In this document: piece after piece, positions 21,451-33,319 of the stretch
Numbering within the stretch: position 1 is the first letter of the stretch
How the letters are laid out: each line of letters begins with the position of its first letter
Source: Puccinia triticina
Taxonomy: Eukaryota > Basidiomycota > Pucciniomycetes > Pucciniales > Pucciniaceae
Assembly (NCBI RefSeq): GCF_026914185.1
Contig: NC_070568.1
Coordinates: 3,368,001-3,432,000, forward strand
Length of the DNA: 64,000 nucleotides
Direction: 5' to 3'
Notes under the pieces: model-generated
Seen by the model: only the letters and a program-made list of their open reading frames with translations
Databases searched by the model: none
What the model was told of the DNA's origin: nothing
Program-made: the position numbers and the translations under genes

Positions 21451-23710
21451 AGGGTTGAACCCTTACATAGCCATGTCATTCACATTGATGAAGTACTGTG
21501 TCAATGTGCATGGATGATGTATAAAGCATTTGAATTAGGCCCAGCCATCAATCAAGAAACCATGGCAGTGCTGTGCCTGGATTGCTGAGGAATGATTTTC
21601 ATTGATTTTCTGGATTTTTTTCTATATACATATTGTACTATTCTCTCGGTCCTTGTATTTTTCTCATGCTCCTTCATGTGAGATAAATACAAGCTGTCAT
21701 CCCAAGTGCCCCCTTTCTTGTACTGCAAGTGAAAAAAATATTTTTTGAGAGGAAAAAAAATCTCAAACAAATGGTCCATTACAGGATTTCCCGGACAACT
21801 TTACAGGATTTCCCACATGGGAAATCCTGTAATGGTTTAAGTGTTATGGGGCCCAATAGATATGATTTGAAAAACATGAATTAAATCAGCCTCATTTCAT
21901 ATAATTTTTGAAGCTTTTGGATAACAACTTATTATGAGTTGCAAGAGTTGTCATGGGAAACCCTCCACACAACTGTCAGACCCTGAAAATTTGAGGGGAG
22001 GCAAAAATCTCTACACGTCATGCAAGTGATGTATTTCTGTCACAGGAGAGAAAAAAAAGAGATAAGCAGGCAGGAGCAAACATAGAAACAAGAACTCAGA
22101 GAAAAAAAACCTTGAAAAGGAACAAAGAATCAGGATCATTTTTTTGGCTAATAATAACAATACCTGTACTAGACAAGTGCATTACTTTCTCCTTCTGGGA
22201 GAACATTAGATTGGAGGAATAACCTTGAATTGAAACCTTGACAAAACCTTTACCTATGGGCTCGTCATTTTGTGCCAAGGATGTTTTTTACACCAGGGGA
22301 GATTCCAATGCACTCTCCAGAGTGCTTTTCTGTAACTGTGTTGGATGCTTTTGGTGAAAGTAGTATAAGAAGTAATATAAGAATGCTGGAACTCATCCAC
22401 AAATGTTTTGAAACTGATGCTGGATTCATCCATAAACCATCCAGAAGTCATGCATAAGCCAACTGCAATTCAATTGGAACACAGCTGAAACCACTCAGAC
22501 ACAAAGGCCACAATCAAATGATGATTGAGTTGAACTGTTTTTTGATTGGGATGATTTCTTGCGTTCAAATTCACATTATTCACATGCTCCTTTTTTCTTC
22601 ATGTGTGCCGTTAAAAGTTTGTTACAAATTGCATCCTGGGCCTCTTTAAGATCAACAACATGTGATGATTCAAAAGGCCCATCTGAATTGGCATATTTCC
22701 CTAAAAAAGGCAGGTTTCATCTGGAATTGAGCCAAGAAAGGATAAGAATATGGTGAAAGTATGAGTAAAGTCAAGCTTGGAGATTTGTGGTGCCAGATTT
22801 CAGCTAGATAAACTGGCTTCTTAACACAATATAAGCTTGTGAGTTGTTTTTGTGCTTTTTTGTTTTCCAATGTCTCCATGCACATGCATGTCAGCTGTTT
22901 TCCATTTTGCAAATGTCACTTTGTGTATGTGCGTACATTGGGGTGACAGATCACCGGAGGAGCCTTCACAGCTCCATGACAAGTAAAAACTGGTAAGAAA
23001 GCAATTAAAACCCCAGCTACCTTTATGTTGTGTGAAACCCCTTGCACATAGAGAAATTGATCAAAATAAATTCACCATAAATGATTAATAATAGGGCATT
23101 GAGTAACTATCATTTCATTATAGCTTGTAGTTATCCTTCAAGAATGGAAAAATTCTATACAGCATTACATGAGGTCCTGTTATACTTCCTTATAAATTAT
23201 GACAGACTTCCCATTGACTTCTGAATAATTTATCAATCATCCCCTAATACACATCCACCTGACATCTGAAAAGTGCATCAAGTTCTCCCCCTGGTGTTAG
23301 GAAAGGAATCTTCTGTCTCACCAGCAAGAGATTGATCACAGAGGATTGAATCATCTTGTAGCTGATTATAATTTGGACCTTTGGTTTGGTTGGTATCAAG
23401 TGATTGATTGGCATTGAGGGACTGATTGATTTTGAGGAATGGACCGGCATTTAGGGATTCATTGGCAAGGTCCAATCAATGCCCAAGAAATGGATCATCC
23501 TCTTCCAGTATATTTTCAATTGGTGATCTGGATTACTTATTGTTTTCATTTGCTTCTGTACAGCCTTTCTTTTTGCTTTTGTGCCTTCTTCTTTGAAGTT
23601 CTACTTGACTTTGGAGCCTAAGAAGTTTGTGTTGATGTATTGCAGTTGGAATTAGAGTTGGGACTCATGCGCAATCAAAGTTGGGGTGTGTGATATGTTC
23701 AAGATTGACT
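21451..23710. other. Long AT-rich region without recognisable genes
   Basis: Only short frames occur, without domains or convincing splice structure. Simple A-runs lie at 21735-21770 and 22050-22110. It probably holds the unplaced right end of the CACTA element and older repeat debris. The palindrome at 21801-21832 is the one clear structure. Confidence 0.5.
21801..21832. repeat. Perfect 14-bp inverted repeat (ACAGGATTTCCC hairpin)
   Basis: TTACAGGATTTCCC, the loop ACAT, then the exact reverse complement. A direct copy of the left arm lies 22 bp upstream (21779-21792). Such arms are typical of small transposon ends. No target duplication could be fixed. Confidence 0.6.
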
Positions 23711-24115
23711 TCAATCTTTAAACAGCATATTGATAGCTTTGCCAGCTGTGCCTGGATTTTCTTTTACAATTTGCTTGATTGCCTGGTTTGCATAGTCTTC
23801 CTCCAATGGGGTACACAACACATACGGGAATAGAACAGACAGGAGGTGTTTGGTTCTGGCCCAGCAATAGAGATGGGAGATCTGTTGAGCAAAGTGATTT
23901 TTTGTGGTGTTATTATATAGCCAAACTGCAGTCAAACTACATTTTTTGGTGGAGATTTTTGCTCTTTGAAGTACTTTACACAAGTAGTGATTATTGGCCC
24001 AGTAGCTGTTGAAATTTGATGTCCTGCGTGCTGTGTGTGAAAAGCTAGGATATTGGGAAATGGCAAGATGAGGTGGAAAACTCTCCCAAGGGGAAATGCA
24101 TTTTGTAGGCATCAC
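23711..24115 (-). pseudogene. Decayed coding fragment, unknown
   Basis: The last third of this open frame (TPLEEDYANQAIKQIVKENP, then GTAGKAINMLFKD-stop) has the composition of a real protein. The first part does not and may be intronic or frameshifted. It could be the 3' end of the decayed minus-strand gene whose exons appear at 25.3-27.9 kb. That link is inference from strand and order only. Confidence 0.3.
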
Positions 24116-24207
24116 TATTTATGGGCCAAAAGTATGTACATAATTGGGTTGGTGAGAAACCAAACCCCATAAATGAAATATGTGAAATGAATGACACATG
24201 AAATCAC

Positions 24208-25176
24208 CACTGCAAGAAAAACTCTAGAAACTGCTTGCAGTTGAGATGCAAGAGCTCAAGGCAAGCTGTGCCTCATGCAAGAATCAAGCACTGGTTGATT
24301 ACATGCACATTGCATAATTCATGCAAGAGTGAGTGTGAGTTCCAAAAAACTGAGTACAGGCTCCAAAATACTGATTTGATACCTGTGTGAATTCCCCTTT
24401 CATGTGAAAATCCCCCTGTCATGTGCACATACCCCTTTCATGTGCACATATCCCTTTTTTGTGTGCACATATCCTTTTTGCATGCATTCACCTCTTTCAT
24501 AATGTGTTCATGCCCCTTTATGTGCACATACCCCTTTCATGTGTGTGTATCCCTTTTTCATGTGCATGTATCACTTTCACAATGTGTACATACCCCTTTC
24601 ATCATGTGTTCATGACCCTTCCATGTTTACATGTCCCCTTTGAGTTTTTCACATCTCTTTCAATATCCCTTTATCATTCAGGCTTACATACTCCTTTGAT
24701 GTTTACATATACCTTTCATGTGCAAATACCCCTTGCTTCACATACCCCTTTCATGCATAAAAATCCCTTTCATGCATACATCATACCACTTTCATCATTT
24801 TTAAATATCCCTTTCATGTGTTAATACGCTTTCTCACATTCCCCTTTCATGCTTACATATTCCTTTCATATGTACATATCCTTTTCATGTGTACACACCC
24901 TTTTTATGTTATTCTGGCTAGATTTGATGACACATGGAGTGTTTACTAAAGGGAAATGAAAGGGTGCTCAGGGGAATGCTCATTTTCAAGGTTGAACATT
25001 TGCCTCAGCCTACTGCATGAGCCTTACAGTATGTTCAGCATTGGAATGCTGAGCAAGGTACACACTCAAGGTGTACCAGCACAGAATTTAGGTGCTTGAC
25101 TGCAACTTGAACTGAGGCTTGATTCAAGCTTGCTACATCTCAACTGCAAGCAGTTTCTAGAGTCTTTCTTGCAGTG
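24208..25176. mobile_element. Non-autonomous element with CACTG terminal inverted repeats
   Basis: The left end CACTGCAAGAAA...(24208) and the reverse complement of the right end (25176) agree over 41 bp with one mismatch. The 969-bp interior has no gene. Flanks are CAC on the left and CAT on the right, close to a 3-bp duplication. CACTA-superfamily elements begin CACTA or CACTG and make 2-3-bp duplications, so a CACTA-derived non-autonomous element is likely. Confidence 0.7.
24395..24905. repeat. Degenerate CATGTGCACATACCCCTTT minisatellite
   Basis: About 25 loosely conserved units of about 18-24 bp (CCCCTTTCATGTGCACATA and variants) fill the centre of the CACTG element. The Pro/Phe/His-rich open frames 24421-24824 are translations of this repeat, not genes. 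Confidence 0.75.
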
Positions 25177-25299
25177 CATGCGTCATCACAGTGTGTACAT
25201 AAATTCTCTGTGAAGCCTGGAAGACGTGGAGCAAGTATTGGTATCCTCAATTCAGATCTTACTCATCCAACCCTCAAAATGTTGCCAGATTGCTAGTTG

Positions 25300-25490
25300 G
25301 CTTGCCTTTCCTCTTGTGAACCATCAAGTCTCCAACTCACCTCGTTCCGCCAATAGAAATTGTTCCCTTCCTATCTACTCCTCAATGCTCATCAAACTAG
25401 CCCTCAAAACCTGCTCCCTTGAACTCATCAAACAAACTAGCTCATCCATTTTGGCCTTCAATTGTTGTTCTCAACTTGTTGAAAAGTGAA
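25300..25490 (-). pseudogene. Decayed helical coding fragment
   Basis: On the minus strand a Leu/Glu-rich helical reading (KMDELVCLMSSREQVLRASL) continues through TAG and TGA stops as IGREQFLLAERGELE. It is probably an old exon with nonsense changes, possibly of the zinc-finger gene at 27.9 kb. No family is recognised. Confidence 0.3.
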
Positions 25491-25938
25491 CCCATCACTC
25501 CCCTCGGACCTCCTATATCTCAATATACTAATTTTGTCTCTGCAGTCCTGTGTCCATTGCGTCTTTCTGTGCTCCCTTCTTTTTTTATTTGTCTGTCAGA
25601 TAAAACATCATCTATTGGGTATGCTCTTATTCTCTTCTTGTCTTTGTTTTGGTTTCCTTTTATATTCTCTACCGCTTGTATTTTCAGTTATCTGGTCTGC
25701 ATTTGCAATTAATCAATCTTAGGTTTATTAGTAGCCTCTAGTAGAGATTAGAACGTTACTTGGACTGGTGATGGGGCAATGATGTAGTGACATGATTGTT
25801 TTGAGAGGCCATGGTTATTGACAATCTTGACTTTGGACAAGATCTTTGGGGGCTTTGGCTCAGGAGGTGATCTTGCTTTAAGTGCATTCTTTGCACACAA
25901 GCCCAGAAACTGATAACAACCCAGATGATTGCCTAATT

Positions 25939-26371
25939 TTAACCAGCTTGGGAAAATTCAATCAAGGGATCCTGTTTTTGTGAAACATCTTGACAGTACT
26001 CAGCACATGGAAATTTAGTTTGCTCAATCAGTGTGAGATTGCAGTCTATTGTGGTCAGCTCACAGGTACCTGACCTTTGTTTGTTGATTGAAAAATAGTT
26101 CTTTTGGTTCCTGATTCTTGTGGATTTTGGGATCCAATGATACCTCCAAGAACTAATCACAAGGCAAGATAGCCAGGAAGAAATCTCCAGGATACCTGTC
26201 CCTCACTACATCATAGCTCATGTTGTTGCCACAACTGACAGTTGATTGTATTGTGTGGCTAGCATTTAATTTGGCAGTGGTATGTAACAAAAAGTGATGC
26301 GCAATGTGAGTGAAGATATCCTTGCTATTTCTGCTGATTCCTTCAATCCATAATGGGCTGAAAAGAGTCAA
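25939..26371 (-). pseudogene. Probable exons of a decayed multi-exon gene
   Basis: Two adjacent minus-strand readings look protein-like. 26371-26180 includes GISRNSKDIFTHIAHHFLL and ends at a possible GTATCC donor. 26160-25939 includes FSINKQRSGTCELTTIDCNL and IEQTKFPCAEYCQDV. They overlap in coordinates but not in frame, and I cannot prove a joint transcript. The family is not recognised, and a transposon-related gene is likely from the context. Confidence 0.35.
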
Positions 26372-27529
26372 CTGATGTCAAATTGGCGGCTAGCCAGCAG
26401 TGGTTGGCTTTATTGGGAGTAATCAGGCTGGTGCAGTTAGAATGAATCTGGCACTCTCTGGGCCTTGCATCCAAGTGAGCTGAATTGGAATTCCTTCTTG
26501 GAGGTCTTCATGAAAAATTGACGGAATGAGTGGGTATCCTGTCTAAAATTATTGGTAGATCCAATATATGATTGTCAGCCAGTGACAATTGGACATACAC
26601 TTCCTTTGGGGTGTGAAAAACGCTTGGCATTTGGAATGAATGACAAAGATATTATTCACCTGCAATGCCTGTAGAATTTGTAAATGATTCACAATATTGA
26701 TTAATATAATCTAAAATCAAATAGCTCAATCAGGCTACTCATCAAAACATGCCCAACAGGGAATTTGCCCCCAACATTGGCTCCTAATTTGTCCAGCATT
26801 AAGTTTGACTTGAACAGTATGCATCAATTTTGATACACCAATCAACCCTTATTAATGAAAGCTGGAAGGATAGAACCAACTCTATCAAAGCTGGTTGTAT
26901 GATCTGTCCCCTTCCCCATCTACACAATAGAACAAAATTTAAAAGATGGTTTGTAAAAATACAACATAGGTAAATGGGATTGAAAAGCTGATGCCCCTCA
27001 GCTTTTGTATTCTTCTTCATTTCCACTTTCAAATCCTCCTGTGCAGTGCAGTCTAGATCTTGGGCATGGGGCCAAGGATGAGGATGCACACCCTTACGCC
27101 AAAGGAGTCCCCACCTGGATGGCAGGGCATGACTGAATCTGGCTGCTAAGGCAAGGTGTCAGGAGAGCAGGATAACCCTGTCCTTACTACCACATTTCCC
27201 CCTGTGGTCAAACGTAAAAAAACCCTTCACATAACCCACCAATGATTTATCCTCCTTCTTTGCCACTGAGAGTTGACACATGCTTCATGCAGTGGGGGGT
27301 GGATGAACACCTGATGATTTTGAGGCAAACCAAACTTGATCAATATCATTGATAACAGGGGGTATCAAATATGACAAAATCCACCATTATGTAATTGATG
27401 GGTTTGAAAAAACCCACCATTTTTAAAACATGCTGTTCCTTCTTCTACTCCATTTTGGGAACCACTGGTGAGATTTTGGCTAATTGACTGGTTTTTAATT
27501 GTGGATTTCTCATATTTGATACCCCATAA

Positions 27530-27883
27530 CATTAACATAATTTTCTACCACTGGGGTTTGCATTTCAGTGTCAAAGGTATCTTGCTCTGGCCAGGTGTGG
27601 TCCAGATCCATATCTAATGGTGCATGCTGTTCCACTGGCGGCACTGGGGCTTGATATTAACCTGGCTATTATATTCCATAAACTTTCTGACAGCTTTCTG
27701 GTGGGTAGCTGAGTTCAAGTGACAATCCAATTCAGTCATCAGGTGACTGCAGCAGTAATTGCATTGGTACCTGGTGGTGCCATGTGCATCTACTAATCTT
27801 GTGAAGTCTGCCAATCCAATGAGAGAAATGAGAAACAGCACCAACAAAATAGGAAAATAACTCTCACCTGGTAATTCTGCCAT
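27530..27883 (-). pseudogene. C2H2-like zinc-finger protein N-terminus, frameshifted
   Basis: Exon 1 (27883-27868, MAELP) joins exon 2 (from 27807) across a 60-nt GT-AG intron. Exon 2 encodes DFTRLVDAHGTTRYQCNYCC and then HLNSATHQKAVRKFMEY: a C-x2-C-x12-H-x5-H finger of the matrin/U1-like kind. Shortly after, the protein-like reading moves by one base (at a CCCC run near 27650) to PPVEQHAPLDMDLDHTWPE and ends in TGA near 27505. This finger followed by a Pro/Asp-rich linker resembles the start of transposon-encoded DNA-binding proteins. Further minus-strand fragments at 27089-26799 and 26371-25939 may be later exons. Confidence 0.5.
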
Positions 27884-28556
27884 TTGAGAGAAACAGACAA
27901 AGAGGAATGGAAGTAATTTTCTTGATTGGATATCCCATTTTGAATTGTATTTAATGTGGCATAAAGTCATCAACACATGCAAATAACACTGTAATTATCA
28001 AATTAGGATTGGATAACAATTGGATTGATTTGTGATTTTAAGTTTTGTTTATTTATTTGGGTTTTGATCTGTTTATTCCGTGCTTTATAATGGTTTTTTA
28101 TCACTTTTATTACTCAAAGTGATGTCTCCAAGCAGTGGAGACTGAAGATTTTATTGAAGCAGTGAGCAGGACCAGGGTCTTGGTTCAATGAGGTGGGTGT
28201 CAGTCTGATGGAATGGAGATGTGGATCCAATGGGATCAGAAGAGTGGTCAATTCCACGGGGCTGCATGAACCATGATGTGTCAAGTGTGAGACACCATCA
28301 GAGATTTTTGCTTGGCTGCTTGTCCTCCCAAGTTCCATCCCCGGCTCCAGACCAATCCAATCAAACAATGTTGACTCTCCATGGAGGAGGATGGAAAATA
28401 AATCTCCTCCTTTTTTCAAGTCCATCTGGATGCCTTTCCAAAAGTCAGAACCAAAAATTACAATGGAAAAGTTCACTTCTTTCCTTTGATCTCCAATTTC
28501 TCCATCTACAATCATCTAACTCCTTCTTTCTACTTTCCACTCATTCTTCTTTCCAG

Positions 28557-29502
28557 GACCACTGCCAAATGGGTGGGAATAAGTAAGACTCCAGTAGTAG
28601 AAGGAAATGGTCAGGAAAATGAATTGTAAGTCTCCTGCATTTTCTGAGTCATTCCATTCTTATTACGATATGACTTGATGTACTACTGCACTTCACTAGT
28701 TTTTGTACTTTTCCCTTATTTATTCCAGGAAAAGAAAGAAGGAAAATGCTACTCCGGCTAGAGCAATAAATACAATTGCTGCTTGATTCTAAGCCTCCCT
28801 CCTTTTGTCACAGTATTTCCATTGAGATGTAGAGTACTTCTTTTCTCCTCAGGGGAACAAGGCATCTATACTCAATACTGCGTGCAACACCTGAAAGATT
28901 AAGGAGGAAGGAGTAAGCCCTTTTTTTGAATCTTTTCAAGCAGAAATTGACTTGCATTTTGTTTACTTTACATCTCCTTTACTTTCCTTCAGCCGCACTT
29001 CAAAAGGGTGATCTTACAAGAGCCAACTCCTAATCCCAATGCAGAGAAAGGATTTTTGGTTATTCCTCTGCCAAATGGCATACTCATGCCCAACCCACAT
29101 GCAAACCTTTCACTCGCTTTGAATACCTGGGAGAATAATCAACAGCCAAAGCTGGAAGATTGGAAAGAAGCAAGTGACTCACTCAAGGAACTAATTCAAA
29201 GGTTCAAAACCTTGAATGCAGAAAGCCTGCCAAGGATTTCCGAATCATTCCATACTCGCAGTCTAAGTTGCAACAAACACACAACAGTATCCAGGTGGAC
29301 TACAGAACTCTTATCAAAAGGTAGCTAATTACTGATCTATTTCCAAAAAAATTCTCTTTGAATATACTAACTCAAATTTATATTGTGCAGATTCCAGTTT
29401 CTATAAGGTTCAGCTTGATGTGGTACTGGATCCACAAATCCTGCAGCCACTCAGGAGACCAAAGGACCTCCCCAATCCACAGGCTAGATTTCTGACTCAA
29501 TA
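28557..29502 (+). CDS. Spliced hypothetical gene, unknown function
   Basis: Several exon-like stretches end in canonical donors and follow pyrimidine-AG acceptors. 28557-28625 (TTAKWVGISKTPVV, GNGQENE) runs into a basic segment from 28730 (KRKKENATPARAINT). Then comes about 28853-28913 (RHLYSILRATPERLRRKE). About 28993-29321 (ILQEPTPNPN, IPLPNGILMPNPHANL, KELIQRFKTLNAESLPRI) is followed by a GT-AG intron and 29391-29502 (KVQLDVVLDPQILQPLRR, ending FLTQ-stop). The last two exons join in frame. Junctions in the first half do not all fit, so either exon limits are wrong or the gene is decayed. No domain is recognised. The basic KRKK segment could be a nuclear localisation signal. Confidence 0.4.
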
Positions 29503-30240
29503 ATTGAACCCGGTACTCAAAGAGTAAATACCTGGGCACATCTGATAAAGCAAAGCCTTACCTATACAAATGAAGATAGCAAGGTATCTTGTATTTGCGA
29601 TTTCCAAGAGAAAATTCAGAGCATGACCAAAGCTTTAATAATATGGAGCTCAAGAGCAAAGCTCTCAAAAAGATAGATCTAGGTCACTTAACCACATTTC
29701 TTCTATGTGGAATTTGTTCAATATTCCTGAGTCCAGTTCATACTCAAAATTTCACAGGAATTTCATTGTTACAAACAATCAATTATGTACAGCATAGGAT
29801 GACAAGGATCCAGTGCATATACCAGCTGATCCAATCTGGAGTATAACAAGATTCCCAAGAAAAAAAGAAGTACCCTCTATTAGATTAATTGCTTCCTATC
29901 TAGCATTTGATTTTACAAGCCACTGGATTTGCTGAATCCTTCCAATGTTCTTTCTCAGAATCTTGTTACTATTCCCTACATTTGTGAGAAGAAGGAGGGA
30001 TTAGAGCCTCCAAATAATTTCTCCCATCTTCAAGTAGATATCTAAATTCTATATATAACTTTTATTTACCGCAAATCAATCTCTCCAATGATATAGCAAA
30101 AGTTGAAATAATGGACAAGTTCATTTGAACTCCCTGCTCTTTGTAATTGCAGCCAAGCATCCTTGGAATGCTGCTGTTTTGGAGGGGATCCCTAATAAAG
30201 AATCTTGATTGATCAAGACTTGCTGTCTCTCAAGCCTTGC
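29503..30240. other. Intergenic, nothing recognised
   Basis: AT-rich sequence with only short frames (for example 29589-29846), none with a domain, conserved motif or splice structure. Confidence 0.4.
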
Positions 30241-30264
30241 CAAGTTCTCCTTACAAGCCTAAGA

Positions 30265-30620
30265 TGGGATCAAAACGGATGACATTCCCAAAGCAACTGC
30301 CAAAAAGTACCCTCTGCCCTCAACCAAGGGTCAAATGTTGAGCCCCGTTGGATCCCAGCCATCAAGCACAATAGAAAGTGCATCAATGGTGTGCTCACCT
30401 TCAACGGCAAGTTATACTACCGTGTAACCAAACTCCCTCAAGGGGAGTCTGCCAACACCTTCTGGCTTGGGAAGTCCAAAGTACTCCAAGGTGTGTGGTA
30501 AACCAGTTGTTGTGAAGGTCCTGCTGGCCTGTTCAATCTGCGGAGACAAAGATCACAACAAAGAGCAATGCCTCTACCAACCATTGCTGACCAGCAGCCC
30601 CCTCCAATCCAGCTAATAGC
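30265..30620 (+). pseudogene. LINE ORF1 (gag-like) fragment with CCHC knuckle
   Basis: A broken plus-strand reading (IKTDDIPKATAKKYPLPSTK, then KVCGKPVVVKVLLA) leads into CSICGDKDHNKEQC, a C-x2-C-x4-H-x4-C zinc knuckle as found in LINE ORF1 and gag proteins. Stops and frame changes lie upstream. It precedes the ORF2 fragment at 33.3-35.7 kb on the same strand, so the two may be one old LINE copy with 2.7 kb of decayed or inserted sequence between them. Confidence 0.5.
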
Positions 30621-30624
30621 CAGC

Positions 30625-32495
30625 TGAAATCATTTCACCTCCCCTCCGCACAGAAGGACAAGCACAATCAAAGGCATAAATTCATTGCTGCTACTCACTT
30701 TGCAGCATAATACGTCCCACCCCCAACATCAGTTGATAACAATTTTTCCTTTATTGAATCCTTCTCCCCTAATAGCTGACTCCAAACTCTTGTCTCCATT
30801 GTTTCCTCTTTTCCATCTTGTGCCCTGTTTGCAATGTGTAGATAGATACTATACTGAGACTGAATGTCCTACTTAGCAATTGAGAATCAAACTGCTTATG
30901 TACCCACAGTCTTCATAGAAAACATACCTAAGAGTCATGAGCACTTCGGTTTGAGCAAGAGTCAAGTCTCCCGTAACCTCCTATTGTGCCTATCAACTTT
31001 GTTCAAAGGTGCTGATAAGTGAAATTGAGAATGAACAGATTGAACCCTCCATTGTAAAAGGTAAGGGTATAAAGTCCATCTTCTCTATAACTCTTCACAA
31101 TCATCAAACTGATAAAGAAACTCACTGTAATCAACATTATTAGAATGGAAACCACTCAAGAGCCTTGATTCATATATGCGGAAGGCAATAAAGCGGAAAT
31201 GTGAGGTCAAGTGGGAAAGTAAGGGGTTTGCATATGCCATACCCCATACTCCTAATACAGAAATATCCGTGAAACATCAGCCGCAGAATCTCCACGCGGG
31301 CTGCGTGCGTGCCTTCTGAGACATACATGCAAGCGCCCGCGGGGCATGTCCTCTGTGACAGTGCGACACGCCACAGCCAACAGATCAAGAAGGAATGTTC
31401 CACCTCCTTTGATTGCAGCTGCAGTCTTATGATGAACACAGCTTGCGGCTAGGGTTAGGGCTACCCTACCCTGACCCCGCACGCATACTGTGCCCAACTG
31501 GAGTCTCCCGCAGCCTGTGCAATCCACTCAATCTGACCACCACACCAATTGCCTGATACTGGCAAAGGACCCCCCATCTTGCAATCAAGGAGTTCCTGGA
31601 ATGAGTTTGGTGAGTCACTTCCAATGCCAAACTTGGTGTGGTCTAATGTTTGAGGATCTACCATGGGTACAACTCACTTCAATCCCTCAACACCGCCCAG
31701 CAATCAACCCTTCCTGAGGTACGCAACTAGGGCCCCGTACACCAAACTTGTATGTTATTTTCCATGCACGTCATCAACAACAAACCTCTGTTGATGATGA
31801 AGTCCTTGCAGGTCTGATCTTGTTGCTCAATTAAATTGAACACTTATTCATTAGCTCCTACCAAGCAACAAAACAAAGACAAGCAGTAAGTAAGTCATAC
31901 CCGCTACCAAAACTGCAGTTTAGCCCTATGAAGAACGGACTACGCTGAACATAGTGGATTTGCGTTGATTCTGTAGAACAACACCTGGAGACCACCTCCT
32001 TACCCATCCACCAAATAGTAAAAAACCTGCATACAGGCTAACAGGGTGAGCTTGTTCATAATGAGGATTGATGAGAGTTAGCTGAGTATGCCCATTCATT
32101 ATCACCGGAACCTAGCCTTCCTGTCTAGACAATTGGTACTTTAACATAGAGGACCCCGGAGAACATTAATAAACCAGGTAAATGTCTCCTCCCAGTCAAT
32201 TTGTTATTCTTGAACATCATTAAACCAACCAACTGTGTGTCACAATGCTATCTTGACCAGCACAGACACAACACAGGCATAACAGGGAGATGCCACGTGT
32301 TGCACACTCCCATGGTATACCATTTGAGCGTGCAACACGTACGTCTACCAACTCTTCTATAAGGAGGTCATACCATGAGCATTGCCTACGCTGAACTCTA
32401 GCTCTGGCAGGGCCATACAATCACCACCTGACAGCTGCCTTCTACAAAAAGCTTGCCGTACATATATATATATAGGTCCTGCACAAGACCGACCG
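30625..32495. other. Intergenic/decayed repeat DNA
   Basis: No gene is recognised. Two local features: a TAGGGTTAGGGCTACCCTACC hairpin-like word at about 31450-31470, and an 11-bp inverted repeat ACGTGTTGCAC at 32295-32305 paired with 32330-32340. The latter might be a very small MITE, but no target duplication was found. Confidence 0.35.
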
Positions 32496-32499
32496 TACA

Positions 32500-32699
32500 T
32501 CATCAAAATTAGGGAGAAAATCCCTACCGTTGTCTTTACAGCCTATATCCTACAGGATCTTCATTGCTTGTATTTAGACAAACTCCAAGGTCAACACTAC
32601 ACGCTGAACCCGGAGCTACCTCTCTGCCCAGCATCCATCCCGGATGAAGAGGATTTCCTGAGCCTCATTGAGGAGGGCCTCCTAGAAGAGGAGGATTGA
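32500..32699 (+). pseudogene. Short acidic coding fragment
   Basis: The last 60 or so residues of the open frame (REKIPTVVFTAYILQDLHCL, then PDEEDFLSLIEEGLLEEED-stop) have normal protein composition with an acidic C-terminus. The upstream part of the frame (from 32382) looks accidental. It is not recognised, and may belong to the surrounding LINE-rich sequence. Confidence 0.3.
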
Positions 32700-33319
32700 T
32701 TTCATGTATCAAATACTCAACCCTGTAATACAGATAAATCATACACACACATCAATCCAAGCCACCCCGCTTGAGCTGCCATCAAGCTAGGGTTTGTTGA
32801 AATTGAAATCTTAGGCCTCACAAAGTCAACACAAAAGATGAGCCTAGTGGCTCAAGAAAGAGGACAGTGAGGGCAAAAAGCTCACCAAATGTGATTCAGG
32901 CTGGCACGGAAAAAAGAGAAGAGGTGCGACCAATGATTTTTGAATTGCTTGTTGTATGCTGCGTTTTTTGAAATAAACTTACAATATGTGGTTGGAAGAA
33001 AAAATAAAAATAGGTGAACACAGAACAAGTTTCAAGTATACTATCTCAGAAACAATGCTTGATACACATATGACAAAATGTTATCTACTACTCACGGTTC
33101 TAGACTACATGGTGTGATGAATTCTGTACTAACAAAGATTCTGGCAATGCTGAGAATGATATGAAACTAGTTTCAGAGGTGAAAGTAAGAGGAATTCATC
33201 AAAATTCCAACAATGCTAACATGCATTTTTGTGCAATCTCAGAGACTCATATTGTCACCTATGAGTCTCCCAGTATAAATACTGATTTTCCAAGTACCAA
33301 TCCCTCCCCTCTGTTGCAT

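Noticed and set aside
24421..24824. His/Phe/Pro-rich open frames
   Set aside because: They are translations of the CATGTGCACATACCCC minisatellite.
31445..31475. TAGGGTTAGGG, possible interstitial telomere repeat
   Set aside because: Only about one and a half units, followed by its own near complement. Too short to call telomeric.
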